Assembly (NCBI RefSeq): GCF_023156505.1
Contig: NZ_JALNMJ010000006.1
Span: 62,001-126,000, forward strand
DNA: 64,000 nt
Origin: Roseibium sediminicola
GTDB taxonomy: Bacteria > Pseudomonadota > Alphaproteobacteria > Rhizobiales > Stappiaceae
Reading direction: 5' to 3'
Positions 26,896 through 34,504 of this stretch are shown in pieces. Within the stretch, counting starts at the first letter, position 1, and each line of letters begins with the position of its first letter. The position numbers and the translations under genes are program-made. The notes under the pieces were generated by a model that did not search any database, was not told the DNA's origin, and saw nothing but the letters and a program-made list of their open reading frames with translations.

Positions 26896-28497
26896 ATGTC
26901 ATCGGAATTGGCAAAGATTGACCAGGCTCTTGATGAGTTGAGGGCGGCATATGCTGCCGCAGCAGGCAATGCGAGCGTGCAAGCGGAGGTGAAATCCCGG
27001 TTCGACAAGGTCTTCCAACAAAGAGACCGTTATCTGATTGCGGAGCTTAACCGCCGAGCGGCCGTACTCAACGCATTGACCTCCCAGCTGGAAGAAGCGG
27101 TCATGCTCATCCAAACACATATCGCAAATTTCCCGATTGGGGGACTATTGAGCGTCCTGAAAGACCTGGGAGGTGGTACTGCTGAGGGGCAGCATTCAGG
27201 TGCGGGACAGCCGGTTGGCAGTGCCTCCAATGGACAAGCGATCAGCAGCGCCGGCAGTCAATCCGGTGCTGGCGGGAATTCCGGTACGGGGGCTCCATCA
27301 GTCAGCGCAGGTAGTACAGGGGGTCTTATAAGCGTTTCTGTCTCGCCGACTGATTTCGATGCGCTCTGCCGGGTCGCGCAAAGTGAGGTCGGCGGATTTA
27401 TCAAGTATGGCAACTCGGAACTCAAGGGCGGTCTGGCCGCGGTGGTCGATACGATCATCAACCGGGTAGCGCACAAACAATACCCCAATTCAATACAAGG
27501 AGTTGTCGATCAGCCTTGGCAGTTTTCCGCGATCAACAGCACGGGCAGCTGGACAGGGTTACCTGTGGCTAACGCAACCGTCACTGAAATCGTTGCAGAA
27601 CATCTAAAGTATCGAGTGAATGGCGGTGCTTGCACCGTAAAAGGCGCGACCCATTTTCTAAATCCTTATACTTCCAGCTCAACAGCGCTCGCGCAGTGGG
27701 GAAATCATGTCAAGGAAAACCCTGTCGCGGTCTGGGGGAATGATGCCGAGAAATTCGTGCACTACCACGGATTTGCACCGGGAACACCACGCACGCGTGA
27801 TTATCTGCTTTCCTATGAGGGAAGTTCGTCCGGCTTTACGGCAGCGGGCGCGTCGATTGGGCAAGCGCAGGCAGTCGGGTCGCTGGCGGAAAAAATTGCG
27901 ACAATCTGCAACGAGGAATTGGCCTATTTTGGAGACGGGAGCAAGAAGGAAGGAGACAACCCGCAATACCTGCGGGTTGGGGAATACTGGGCTTCAATTG
28001 GCCTTCCCTACGACGGTAGAACTCAAATCGTCAATCATGCCACCGGCAAATCACATAACCCGCCCTGGTCTTCTGCTTTTATCAGCCATGTTCTGAAAAA
28101 GGCCGGTGCTGGCGACGGGTTCAAATACAGTCAGGCTCATTGCCACTACGTCCAAGACTTCATTAACGGGCGCCCCAATGGCGTTTACGAAGCCATGCAT
28201 CCCGATCACTATGCTCCCAAAATCGGCGATATTCTTCACTACGGCAGAGGGGATGCAAAACAGCATGACTACAATGCTGCCAGAGGAGACTATCTGGGGG
28301 ATAGCTTCTATTCGTCACATTCGGACATTGTGGTCGACGTCGATCTCGCGAGCGGCAAAATCACGACGGTCGGTGGCAATGTAAGCAATTCGGTGAAAAC
28401 CAAAACAATCAATATTGGTACCGATGGGAAACTGAAGCCCCGTAGAGAAAACGGCTCCGACTATCCTTGGATTGCTGTTCTCAAGCTGGTGAAATAG
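26896..28497 (+). CDS. SleB-type cell-wall hydrolase fused to DUF2272
   Basis: 533 residues, start ATG behind GGAGGAG. Residues 1-90 are a helical, coiled-coil-like region without a signal peptide, and 95-145 a Gly/Ser linker. Residues 150-310 are a SleB/Hydrolase_2 domain with the catalytic Glu164 in 'RVAQSEVGG', 'AAVVDTIINRV' and 'QFSAIN'. Residues ~330-533 match DUF2272, with 'NPPWSSAFISHVLKKAGAG' and conserved His residues, a family suspected to be NlpC/P60-like. SleB enzymes cleave peptidoglycan glycan strands. Two wall-targeting domains without an export signal suggest release by lysis, a phage-like holin or a secretion apparatus. A/T-richer than flanking genes. The upstream lipoprotein is its only partner. 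Confidence 0.82.
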   Translation: MSSELAKIDQALDELRAAYAAAAGNASVQAEVKSRFDKVFQQRDRYLIAELNRRAAVLNALTSQLEEAVMLIQTHIANFPIGGLLSVLKDLGGGTAEGQHSGAGQPVGSASNGQAISSAGSQSGAGGNSGTGAPSVSAGSTGGLISVSVSPTDFDALCRVAQSEVGGFIKYGNSELKGGLAAVVDTIINRVAHKQYPNSIQGVVDQPWQFSAINSTGSWTGLPVANATVTEIVAEHLKYRVNGGACTVKGATHFLNPYTSSSTALAQWGNHVKENPVAVWGNDAEKFVHYHGFAPGTPRTRDYLLSYEGSSSGFTAAGASIGQAQAVGSLAEKIATICNEELAYFGDGSKKEGDNPQYLRVGEYWASIGLPYDGRTQIVNHATGKSHNPPWSSAFISHVLKKAGAGDGFKYSQAHCHYVQDFINGRPNGVYEAMHPDHYAPKIGDILHYGRGDAKQHDYNAARGDYLGDSFYSSHSDIVVDVDLASGKITTVGGNVSNSVKTKTINIGTDGKLKPRRENGSDYPWIAVLKLVK

Positions 28498-28667
28498 GCG
28501 CGGAGGGTGCATTAGCCCGATCGTTTGCCGCAGATGGATTTCTCAAACAAAAAAATCGGCCCGCAAGGTTGGGTGATGTGCGCGCCGATGGAAAGTTGGA
28601 CAGTGCCTCCGGAGCCGGGGGAGGTTCCGGAAGGCGGATCGGGTGGGCCGGGTGTGGACCCGGGAAT

Positions 28668-28940
28668 CTAGTCGATGTGTTCCAGGGCGGTAGCGACGAG
28701 GGCGCCGGTTTCGCTGGCGGTGAAGATGACCAGGACTTCCATCCCGATCATAAGCTCTTCCGGTGCGATCTCGTCGACAAGCTGGAACTCGGTGCCGTCC
28801 TCCAGCGCGAAACGGCTGTTGAACGGGTCGATGGACAGGATTGTGCCGGCGACTTCATCGGCGTGAGCATGCGTGGCGCCGACCGGAGGCAGATTGGTCA
28901 GCAGGCAGGCCGTCATCAGCGCGATGAGCCATTTGGTCAT
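28668..28940 (-). CDS. Small DUF1344 periplasmic protein
   Basis: 90 residues with a signal peptide (cleavage near THAHA-DE), start ATG behind GGAGAAAA. The mature ~63 residues form a small beta domain: 'AGTILSIDPFNSRFALEDGTEFQL', then 'LMIGMEVLVIFTA'. This matches DUF1344, a Rhizobiales family with an OB-like repeat pattern and no known function. A second member lies 76 bases upstream on the same strand. Confidence 0.8.
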   Translation of the reverse strand: MTKWLIALMTACLLTNLPPVGATHAHADEVAGTILSIDPFNSRFALEDGTEFQLVDEIAPEELMIGMEVLVIFTASETGALVATALEHID

Positions 28941-29016
28941 CTGGTGTTTTCTCCAATGGGGAAGCGGCGAACCGGTAGCCGGTGGGGGGCAGGCCGTCCA
29001 GTCGCCGTTTCACCGG

Positions 29017-29280
29017 TTACGGCTGGATTTCGACAGAAAGAACGGAAGCGACGCCGTCTTCGGTGCCTTCATAGGTGATGGTAACGGTTTCTCCGTGAGA
29101 CAGGTCTTCCGGGATGAAGATGTCTTCGGAAATACCCTGGAACTGAGACATGTCGCCGAGCACGAGGGTGCGGCTGTCCGGATCCCAGCTGTCTACGGTG
29201 GAGGTCACGCTGTCGGCGGCTGCCGGCAGCAGGCCGATTGCGAGGAAGGCAGCACCAAGAACAAAGCCGCGAAGGGCCAT
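29017..29280 (-). CDS. Small DUF1344-like periplasmic protein
   Basis: 87 residues, signal peptide ending near PAAA-DS, ATG at 29280 behind AAGGA. The mature part repeats the family pattern: 'STVDSWDPDSRTLVLGD', 'IFIPEDL', 'GETVTITYEG'. It precedes the other DUF1344 gene (28668-28940) and is probably its operon leader and paralogue. Confidence 0.75.
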   Translation of the reverse strand: MALRGFVLGAAFLAIGLLPAAADSVTSTVDSWDPDSRTLVLGDMSQFQGISEDIFIPEDLSHGETVTITYEGTEDGVASVLSVEIQP

Positions 29281-29692
29281 GGCAAGTATCCTTTCAAGGA
29301 CGATAGATGTTGGAGTGCAGAGGTGTCGCGGCCATGACCCGAAACGTCATGACGGCTTGGGTTCTCTATCCATCTGGTGTCTTTTGGAGCCTTGGAGGCG
29401 GATCGCCAAAAGCATTGCCTGGTGAGTGGCTTACGCGGAGCGCGCTTGACCCTGCTGACGTGGAATTAGCGCCCGGATTGCGGCGGAAATTTGTCCACTG
29501 TGACATTACTTGAAAATATTTGTTAGAGTACTTGAGATAGCCCAGATTCAATGGTCCCGCGCAAGGGCATGTAAAGCATTGCTACGCGTGTTGCGTGATT
29601 CTCCCAATGTTTTGACGAGCCGTGAAATGGTATAATGAGAGCCATCCGAGAAGGGGAGAAGTAAAAGACATCTTGCGCGGAGGAGGCGAAAG
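29281..29692. promoter_or_regulatory. Divergent intergenic region with candidate -10 box
   Basis: 412 bases between DUF1344 and knottin-like genes. A perfect TATAAT lies at 29631-29636, with TTGACG at 29612. The 13-base gap between them is too short for a standard sigma-70 promoter, so only the -10 box is credible. The middle (29500-29640) is A/T-rich. No gene seen. Confidence 0.4.
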
Positions 29693-30043
29693 ATGAGCAT
29701 GAGACATTTCCTGAAGGCAGCGATGCTTGTGAGTGCCATGAGCTGTGCATTGCCGGCGGCCGCGGACCCGGCCGACCGGAACAACCAGACGGATCTGACG
29801 GCGGCCCGGATTGTTCTGGCCAGCCTGCACCGGGATCTCACAGTACCGGTTCTGCCGAACCTGTCGCCATGGGTTTCCAGCCGGGAATTCGTTGAGGAGC
29901 CGAAAGCGGAGCCGGCCCCGCTGCTGCAATTCGCCGGACGCTGCGGTTCGTCGGACTATTATTGCGACTCGCCCGGCTACACCTATTGCTGCGGCAACTC
30001 GACGGACGGGTTCTATTGCGCGGCGGATGTGAACGGGTGTTAG
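29693..30043 (+). CDS. Secreted peptide precursor with knottin-like cysteine pattern
   Basis: 116 residues. The ATG at 29693 lies behind a strong AGGAGG. Signal peptide (about 1-24, PAAA-DP), then a ~55-residue polar pro-region without cysteines. The C-terminal ~33 residues have six cysteines in the order C-x6-C-x7-CC-x8-C-x6-C (start RCGSSDYYC, then YTYCC). A C-C-CC-C-C order is the framework of inhibitor-cystine-knot peptides. An Arg just before the first Cys (AGR-C) could be a processing site. I do not recognise the family. A small disulfide-bonded secreted factor is inferred. Convergent with a lectin gene whose stop lies 11 bases away. Confidence 0.7.
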   Translation: MSMRHFLKAAMLVSAMSCALPAAADPADRNNQTDLTAARIVLASLHRDLTVPVLPNLSPWVSSREFVEEPKAEPAPLLQFAGRCGSSDYYCDSPGYTYCCGNSTDGFYCAADVNGC

Positions 30044-30053
30044 GCGCGCGCGA

Positions 30054-30437
30054 CTAGCGGCATTCGCATACCGACATCTGGCCCTGGATCGTGGTCTTCC
30101 ACTGACCGGACCAGCTGAGACCGTTGCCAAAACAGATGCCTGGGCACTTGTTCTGGGCATCGGCATTGTTCCAGATCGGCCCGGCCTCGATGGCTTTGCC
30201 GGAGCTCGTCGATCCGGAGCCCCCTTTCTCGCAGGAGCAGACCGACATTTCGCCCTGTCTGGTCGTGTGCCACTGACCGTTCCAGTTCGCCCCCAGACCG
30301 CCACATACGCGCGGACATTTGGATTGGGCGTCTGCATTGTTCCAGATCGGCCCGGCTTCGACATTGTAGGAGGCCGCCTGAACCGGTGCGGTGACGGCGA
30401 GGGACAGGATGAGAGCGAGGGAGAAAGGAAGTCGCAT
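30054..30437 (-). CDS. Secreted tandem mannan-binding lectin (MVL/MVN type)
   Basis: 127 residues, signal peptide ending near VQA-AS. The mature protein is two ~45-residue repeats, each with 'AGPIWNNADAQ', 'CP..C', 'W.GQW.TT..G.MSVC.C'. This is the pattern of the Microcystis viridis lectin (MVL), where 'AGPLWSNAEAQ' and 'GQWTT' form the oligomannose site, so mannose-glycan binding is the likely activity. Unlike MVL as I remember it, each repeat here carries four cysteines, suited to disulfides outside the cytoplasm. A Gly/Ser linker joins the repeats. Its target (algal glycans, own capsule) is unknown. Confidence 0.85.
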   Translation of the reverse strand: MRLPFSLALILSLAVTAPVQAASYNVEAGPIWNNADAQSKCPRVCGGLGANWNGQWHTTRQGEMSVCSCEKGGSGSTSSGKAIEAGPIWNNADAQNKCPGICFGNGLSWSGQWKTTIQGQMSVCECR

Positions 30438-30528
30438 ATCGAGCGTCCCTGAAATTGAAGCGGGAGATCCAGTCTCGCCAATCGCTCGCGCTCTGTCGAG
30501 AGGCCGATGCCATTCGAGCCGGTTCCCC

Positions 30529-32046
30529 TCACTCCCCCCGTGGATACCGCTGGCCTTCCTCGACCTCGTTCAGGTCCATGTGGTTGCGCATGTAGCGTTC
30601 GGAGGCCTTTTGCAGGGGCTGGTAGTCCCAGGGGAAATAGGCGCCGTTGCGCAGAGCCTCGTAGACGATCCAGCGCCGCGCCTGGGATTGGCGGACCTCT
30701 GCGTCATAGGCCGCCATGTCCCATTGTTTGCCGGTCATCTCGGCAAAGCGCACAGCGGTGTCGGCATGGACCGGGTCGGCGGCCAGGTTGGTGAGCTCAT
30801 GCGGGTCGTTCTCGAGATTGAACAGAAGCGGCGGGTCCAGTTCGCAGCGTGTGTATTTCCACGGACCCTGGCGGATGCCGACAAGCGGCGCGTAGGAGGC
30901 TTCGGCGGCATATTCCATCAGCACCGGGGCGGTCCGGTCCGTGCCGCCAGCCAGCGGCACCAGCGACATGCCGTCTGTCCAGGGCATGATCTCGCTCATA
31001 TCGATGCCGCCGAGCTCGCAGACCGTCGGCAGCACGTCGAGCGTCGAGACCGGGGTGGTGATGTGCGCCGGGGCGAGGTCTTTGTCTGCGATCATCAGAG
31101 GCACGCGCGAGGAGCCCTCGAAGAAGGACATCTTGAACCACAGGCCGCGTTCGCCGAGCATGTCGCCGTGATCGGAGACGAACAGGATGGTGGTGTCGTC
31201 GGCCAGGTGCATGGCCTCGAGCGCATGCAGGATCTCGCCGATCTTGTCGTCCAGGTAGGAAATGTTGGCGAAATAAGCGCGGCGCGAACGGCGGATGTTG
31301 TCCTCGGTGATGGTGAAGCTGCGCCAGTCATTGGCGTCGAAGATGCGCTTCGAATGCGGATCATGGTCGTCATAGTCCATGGCCGGGACAGGCGGCAGCA
31401 GGTGTTCGCAGTCCTCGTAAAGGTCCCAGTATTTCTTGCGGGCGACATAAGGGTCGTGCGGATGGGTGAAGCTCACCGTCAGGCAGAAGGGGCGGTCATA
31501 TTTGCCGCGGCCGTAATCATGCAGCTTGCGCACGGCCTGGAAGGCGACATCGTCGTCATATTCCATCTGGTTGGAAATCTCGGCGATGCCCGCGCCGGTG
31601 ACCGAGCCCATGTTGTGATACCACCAGTCGATGCGCTCGCCCGGTTTGCGGTAATCCGGGGTCCAGCCGAAATCGGCCGGGTAGATGTCCGTGGTCAGAC
31701 GTTCCTCGAAGCCGTGCATCTGGTCGGGGCCGACGAAATGCATCTTTCCGGAGAGGCAGGTGGTGTAGCCGGCCCGGCGCAGATGATGGGCATAGGTCGG
31801 AATGTCGGACGCGAATTCGGCGGCATTGTCATAGACGCCGGTGCGGCGCGGCAGCTGGCCCGACATGAAGCTGGCCCGGCCCGGCGCGCAGAGCGGCGAG
31901 GCGGTGTAGGTGTTCTCGAAGCGGACAGAGCGGCTGGCGAGTTTCTTCAGGTTCGGGGCGTGCAGAAAGTCGGCCGGACCATCGGGAAACAAGGTCCCGT
32001 TCAGCTGATCGACCATCAGTATCAAGATGTTCTTGCGCTTCGCCAT
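30529..32046 (-). CDS. betC: Choline-sulfatase
   Basis: 505 residues, start ATG behind GGAGG. The sulfatase signature PLCAPGRASFMSG holds Cys53, which is converted to formylglycine, and Arg57. 'LILMVDQLNG' provides metal-ligand Asp, and 'GKMHFVGPDQMHGFEERL' and 'DWWYHNMGSVTGAG' are blocks typical of BetC. The C-terminal 'EEGQRYPRGE' tail is also typical. It hydrolyses choline-O-sulfate to choline and sulfate, feeding glycine-betaine synthesis or carbon, nitrogen and sulfur supply. No betA/betB lie next to it. It diverges from a substrate-binding-protein gene across a BetI-like operator, which fits choline-responsive control. Confidence 0.95.
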   Translation of the reverse strand: MAKRKNILILMVDQLNGTLFPDGPADFLHAPNLKKLASRSVRFENTYTASPLCAPGRASFMSGQLPRRTGVYDNAAEFASDIPTYAHHLRRAGYTTCLSGKMHFVGPDQMHGFEERLTTDIYPADFGWTPDYRKPGERIDWWYHNMGSVTGAGIAEISNQMEYDDDVAFQAVRKLHDYGRGKYDRPFCLTVSFTHPHDPYVARKKYWDLYEDCEHLLPPVPAMDYDDHDPHSKRIFDANDWRSFTITEDNIRRSRRAYFANISYLDDKIGEILHALEAMHLADDTTILFVSDHGDMLGERGLWFKMSFFEGSSRVPLMIADKDLAPAHITTPVSTLDVLPTVCELGGIDMSEIMPWTDGMSLVPLAGGTDRTAPVLMEYAAEASYAPLVGIRQGPWKYTRCELDPPLLFNLENDPHELTNLAADPVHADTAVRFAEMTGKQWDMAAYDAEVRQSQARRWIVYEALRNGAYFPWDYQPLQKASERYMRNHMDLNEVEEGQRYPRGE

Positions 32047-32096
32047 GCTGCACCTCCACTGCCGGAAAGACCTGTTTCGTGAGTGTTAGCTTTTTT

Positions 32097-32112
32097 TTGA
32101 TTGAGCGATCAA
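32097..32112. promoter_or_regulatory. BetI-like operator between betC and an ABC binding protein
   Basis: TTGATTGAGCGATCAA is a near-perfect inverted repeat. It closely follows the BetI (TetR family) operators known upstream of bet genes, which have a TTGATTG..C..TCAA form. It lies 51 bases upstream of the betC start and about 145 bases before the divergent gene. No betI gene is present in the window. Confidence 0.65.
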
Positions 32113-32255
32113 TTAAAAACGTCATAGTATGAAAAACAGACGTCGTCCTGTTGGTGAGCTACTGGCAGGGCATTTGGGCGTTCAGGGCAGATTTCTTACG
32201 CGTGATCGCTTTTCTCAGCGTCATTTTCGAATGTGAAACACCAACAAGAGGGGAC

Positions 32256-33836
32256 ATGAAAATGGGAAATCTTATCAAGCCGAGCTTGCAGGGCGGGGTC
32301 TCGCGCCGCAGTATTCTTCAGGGCACGGCGGCCATTGGCGCAACGGCTTTTGCCAGCCAGTTCGGCATCAGTCCGGCGGCAGCCCAGCCCAAGAAGGGCG
32401 GCACGCTGCGCATCGGCATGGCGCATGGCAACACCAACGACAACTACGATCCGGGCACCTGGGACAATGCCTATGTTCAGGTCTTCGGCACGGCGCGTAA
32501 CGGCTATCTAGTCGAAATCACGGCAGATGGTTCGCTGACCGGTGAAGTGGCGGAAAGCTGGGAAGCCTCGCCGGATGCAAAAACCTGGACCTTCAAGATC
32601 CGTAAAGGCATCGCCTACCATGACGGCGGCACCGTCACGCCGGAAGACGTGGTCGCGTCGATCAACTATCACCGCGGTGAGGACAGCACCTCGGCGGCAA
32701 AACCCTTTGTCGATCCGATCGAGGACATCTCCGTCGACGGCGACAATGTCGTCTTTACCCTGGAAGCCGGCAACGCTGACTTCCCGTTCGTGGTCAGCGA
32801 CTATCACCTGCCGATCCTGCCGTCGAAGGACGGCAAGATCGAGCCGAGCAACGGCATTGGCTGCGGTCCTTACAAGGTCACAAACTATACGCCGGGTTAT
32901 ATCGCGGAACTGACCCGCAATCCGGACTACTGGAAAACCGACCGGGCCCATTTCGACGGTGTTGTGCTGATGGCCATTGTCGATCCCGCCGCGCGTCAGG
33001 CCGCCCTGATGACCGGCAATGTCGACGTCATCGACGGCGTTGACCTGAAGACGGTCGCCCTGTTCCAGCGCGCGCCGAATGTCAGCATCCTGTCGACGAC
33101 GGGAACGCAGCACTACACGTTCGCGATGGACACCCGGGCCGCGCCTTTCAGCGACAACAATGTCCGCATGGCGCTGAAACACGCGATCAATCGCCAGGAA
33201 CTGGTCGACAAGATCCTGTTCGGCTACGGGTCCGTCGGCAACGACCACCCAATCAGCCCGTCCAATCGCTTCTACGCGGGAGATCTGGAACAGACGACCT
33301 ATGATCCGGACAAGGCAAAATACTACCTGAAGCAGGCGGGACTCGACTCGGTCAAAGTTCAGCTCTCCGCGGCCGACGCCGCCTTTGGCGGTGCAGTCGA
33401 TGCGGCCGTTCTCTTCTCCAGCTCCGCTGAAAAATGCGGCATCGACATCCAGCCGGTGCGCGAACCCAATGACGGTTACTGGTCCGATGTCTGGATGAAG
33501 AAGCCGTTCAGCGCAGTCTATTGGGGTGGCAGGCCGACGGAAGACTGGATGTTCACCGTGGCTTACGCCTCGGGTGCGCCGTGGAATGACACGTTCTGGG
33601 AAAATGAACGCTTCAACAACCTGCTGGTGACCGCCCGCTCCGAGCTGGACGAAGGTAGACGCGCGGACATGTACCGCGAGATGCAGAACCTTGTGCGCAC
33701 GGATGGCGGCGTGATCATTCCGATGTTCGCCAGCTATGTGATGGCGCATACGGACAAGGTGCAGCATCCCGAAAAGGTTGCCGCCAACTGGACGCTTGAC
33801 GGCTTCCGTGCCGTCGAGCGCTGGTGGTTCGCCTGA
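32256..33836 (+). CDS. ABC-type peptide/amine substrate-binding protein (SBP_bac_5), orphan
   Basis: 526 residues from the ATG at 32256, preceded by AGAGGGG. The Tat signal SRRSILQGTAAIGATAFAS is followed by 'AAAQPKKGGTLRIGM', the usual start of SBP_bac_5 proteins. 'LVEITADGSLTGEVAESWEAS', 'WTFKIRKGIAYHDG' and 'NNVRMALKHAINRQELV' are family blocks. Such proteins bind peptides, nickel or quaternary amines and feed ABC permeases, but no permease or ATPase gene adjoins it. The shared BetI-like operator with betC suggests that the ligand may be choline-O-sulfate or a related osmolyte. A strong terminator follows. Confidence 0.9.
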   Translation: MKMGNLIKPSLQGGVSRRSILQGTAAIGATAFASQFGISPAAAQPKKGGTLRIGMAHGNTNDNYDPGTWDNAYVQVFGTARNGYLVEITADGSLTGEVAESWEASPDAKTWTFKIRKGIAYHDGGTVTPEDVVASINYHRGEDSTSAAKPFVDPIEDISVDGDNVVFTLEAGNADFPFVVSDYHLPILPSKDGKIEPSNGIGCGPYKVTNYTPGYIAELTRNPDYWKTDRAHFDGVVLMAIVDPAARQAALMTGNVDVIDGVDLKTVALFQRAPNVSILSTTGTQHYTFAMDTRAAPFSDNNVRMALKHAINRQELVDKILFGYGSVGNDHPISPSNRFYAGDLEQTTYDPDKAKYYLKQAGLDSVKVQLSAADAAFGGAVDAAVLFSSSAEKCGIDIQPVREPNDGYWSDVWMKKPFSAVYWGGRPTEDWMFTVAYASGAPWNDTFWENERFNNLLVTARSELDEGRRADMYREMQNLVRTDGGVIIPMFASYVMAHTDKVQHPEKVAANWTLDGFRAVERWWFA

Positions 33837-33934
33837 TCGGGACCATTCGGCAGAGATAAACCGAAGCCGGGCCTGGCGATCCGCCTGGCCCGGTCAGACA
33901 AGATCCAACTCTGCTCACACCGAGCGTGTCCTAC

Positions 33935-33969
33935 GGCCAGCGGTCCAACCTCCGCTGGCCGATTTTTTT
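33935..33969 (+). terminator. Rho-independent terminator after the binding-protein gene
   Basis: GGCCAGCGG / CCGCTGGCC (33935-33943 and 33952-33960) with an 8-base loop, followed by GATTTTTTT. Confidence 0.9.
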
Positions 33970-33971
33970 GC

Positions 33972-34002
33972 TTGACCTGGAGTGCACTCCAACCGGTAGG
34001 TG
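33972..34002 (+). promoter_or_regulatory. MerR-type promoter/operator
   Basis: TTGACC (-35, 33972-33977) is followed by the palindrome TGGAGTGCACTCCA and a probable -10 (TAGGTG, 33997-34002) at a 19-base spacing. The long spacer holding a palindrome is the hallmark of promoters that MerR proteins untwist. It sits 29 bases before the merR-like start, so the gene probably controls itself and the overlapping decarboxylase gene. Confidence 0.85.
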
Positions 34003-34030
34003 AGGGAAATCGTTCCGTTCGGAGACAGAC

Positions 34031-34504
34031 ATGCGGATTGGCGATCTTGCCGAAAAATCGGGGCTCAGCACCGATACACTGCGCTACTATGAGAAGATCG
34101 GCCTGTTGCCGCGTCCTTTAAGGGATGGCGGCGGGCGGCGGGTCTATGATGCGGCGATCCTCCGCTGGATCGACTTCCTCGACCGGCTGAAATCCACCGG
34201 CATGGGCATCAAGGACCGGCTGCGCTATGCGGAGCTGCGCGGCAAGGGCGTGGCGTCGCTGACCGAGCGCCGGGAAATGCTCGAGGCGCACCGGGGGAAA
34301 GTGGCCGATGATATCGGCCGGCTGACCGAGATGCTGTCTGTTCTGGACGATAAAATCGACCTCTACAGAAGGATGGAAGCGGGCGAGACCGTCGATCCGG
34401 CCTTCGAGAACTGCGCCCGGACCGAACACGGCGCACCGTCCAGACAGGAACAAAACCATGAGCACAGCCCTGGAACGCGGCCGCGCGCTGACGCAGAAGC
34501 TTAA
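34031..34504 (+). CDS. MerR-family transcriptional regulator
   Basis: 157 residues; ATG behind GGAGACAG. N-terminal winged helix 'MRIGDLAEKSGLSTDTLRYYEKIGLL', then a helical dimerisation region (about 75-115). There is no cluster of metal-binding cysteines (one Cys near 136), so a metal sensor is unlikely. It resembles the AdhR/YhdM-like group that senses reactive aldehydes or electrophiles and controls carboxymuconolactone-decarboxylase-type genes. Its last 47 bases overlap the next gene in another frame, making the C-terminal tail (RPRADAEA) variable in origin. The operator lies directly upstream. Confidence 0.88.
   Translation: MRIGDLAEKSGLSTDTLRYYEKIGLLPRPLRDGGGRRVYDAAILRWIDFLDRLKSTGMGIKDRLRYAELRGKGVASLTERREMLEAHRGKVADDIGRLTEMLSVLDDKIDLYRRMEAGETVDPAFENCARTEHGAPSRQEQNHEHSPGTRPRADAEA

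Noticed and set aside
29612..29636. Complete sigma-70 promoter before the knottin-like gene
   Set aside because: TTGACG and TATAAT are both good boxes but only 13 bases apart; only the -10 box is kept as a candidate.
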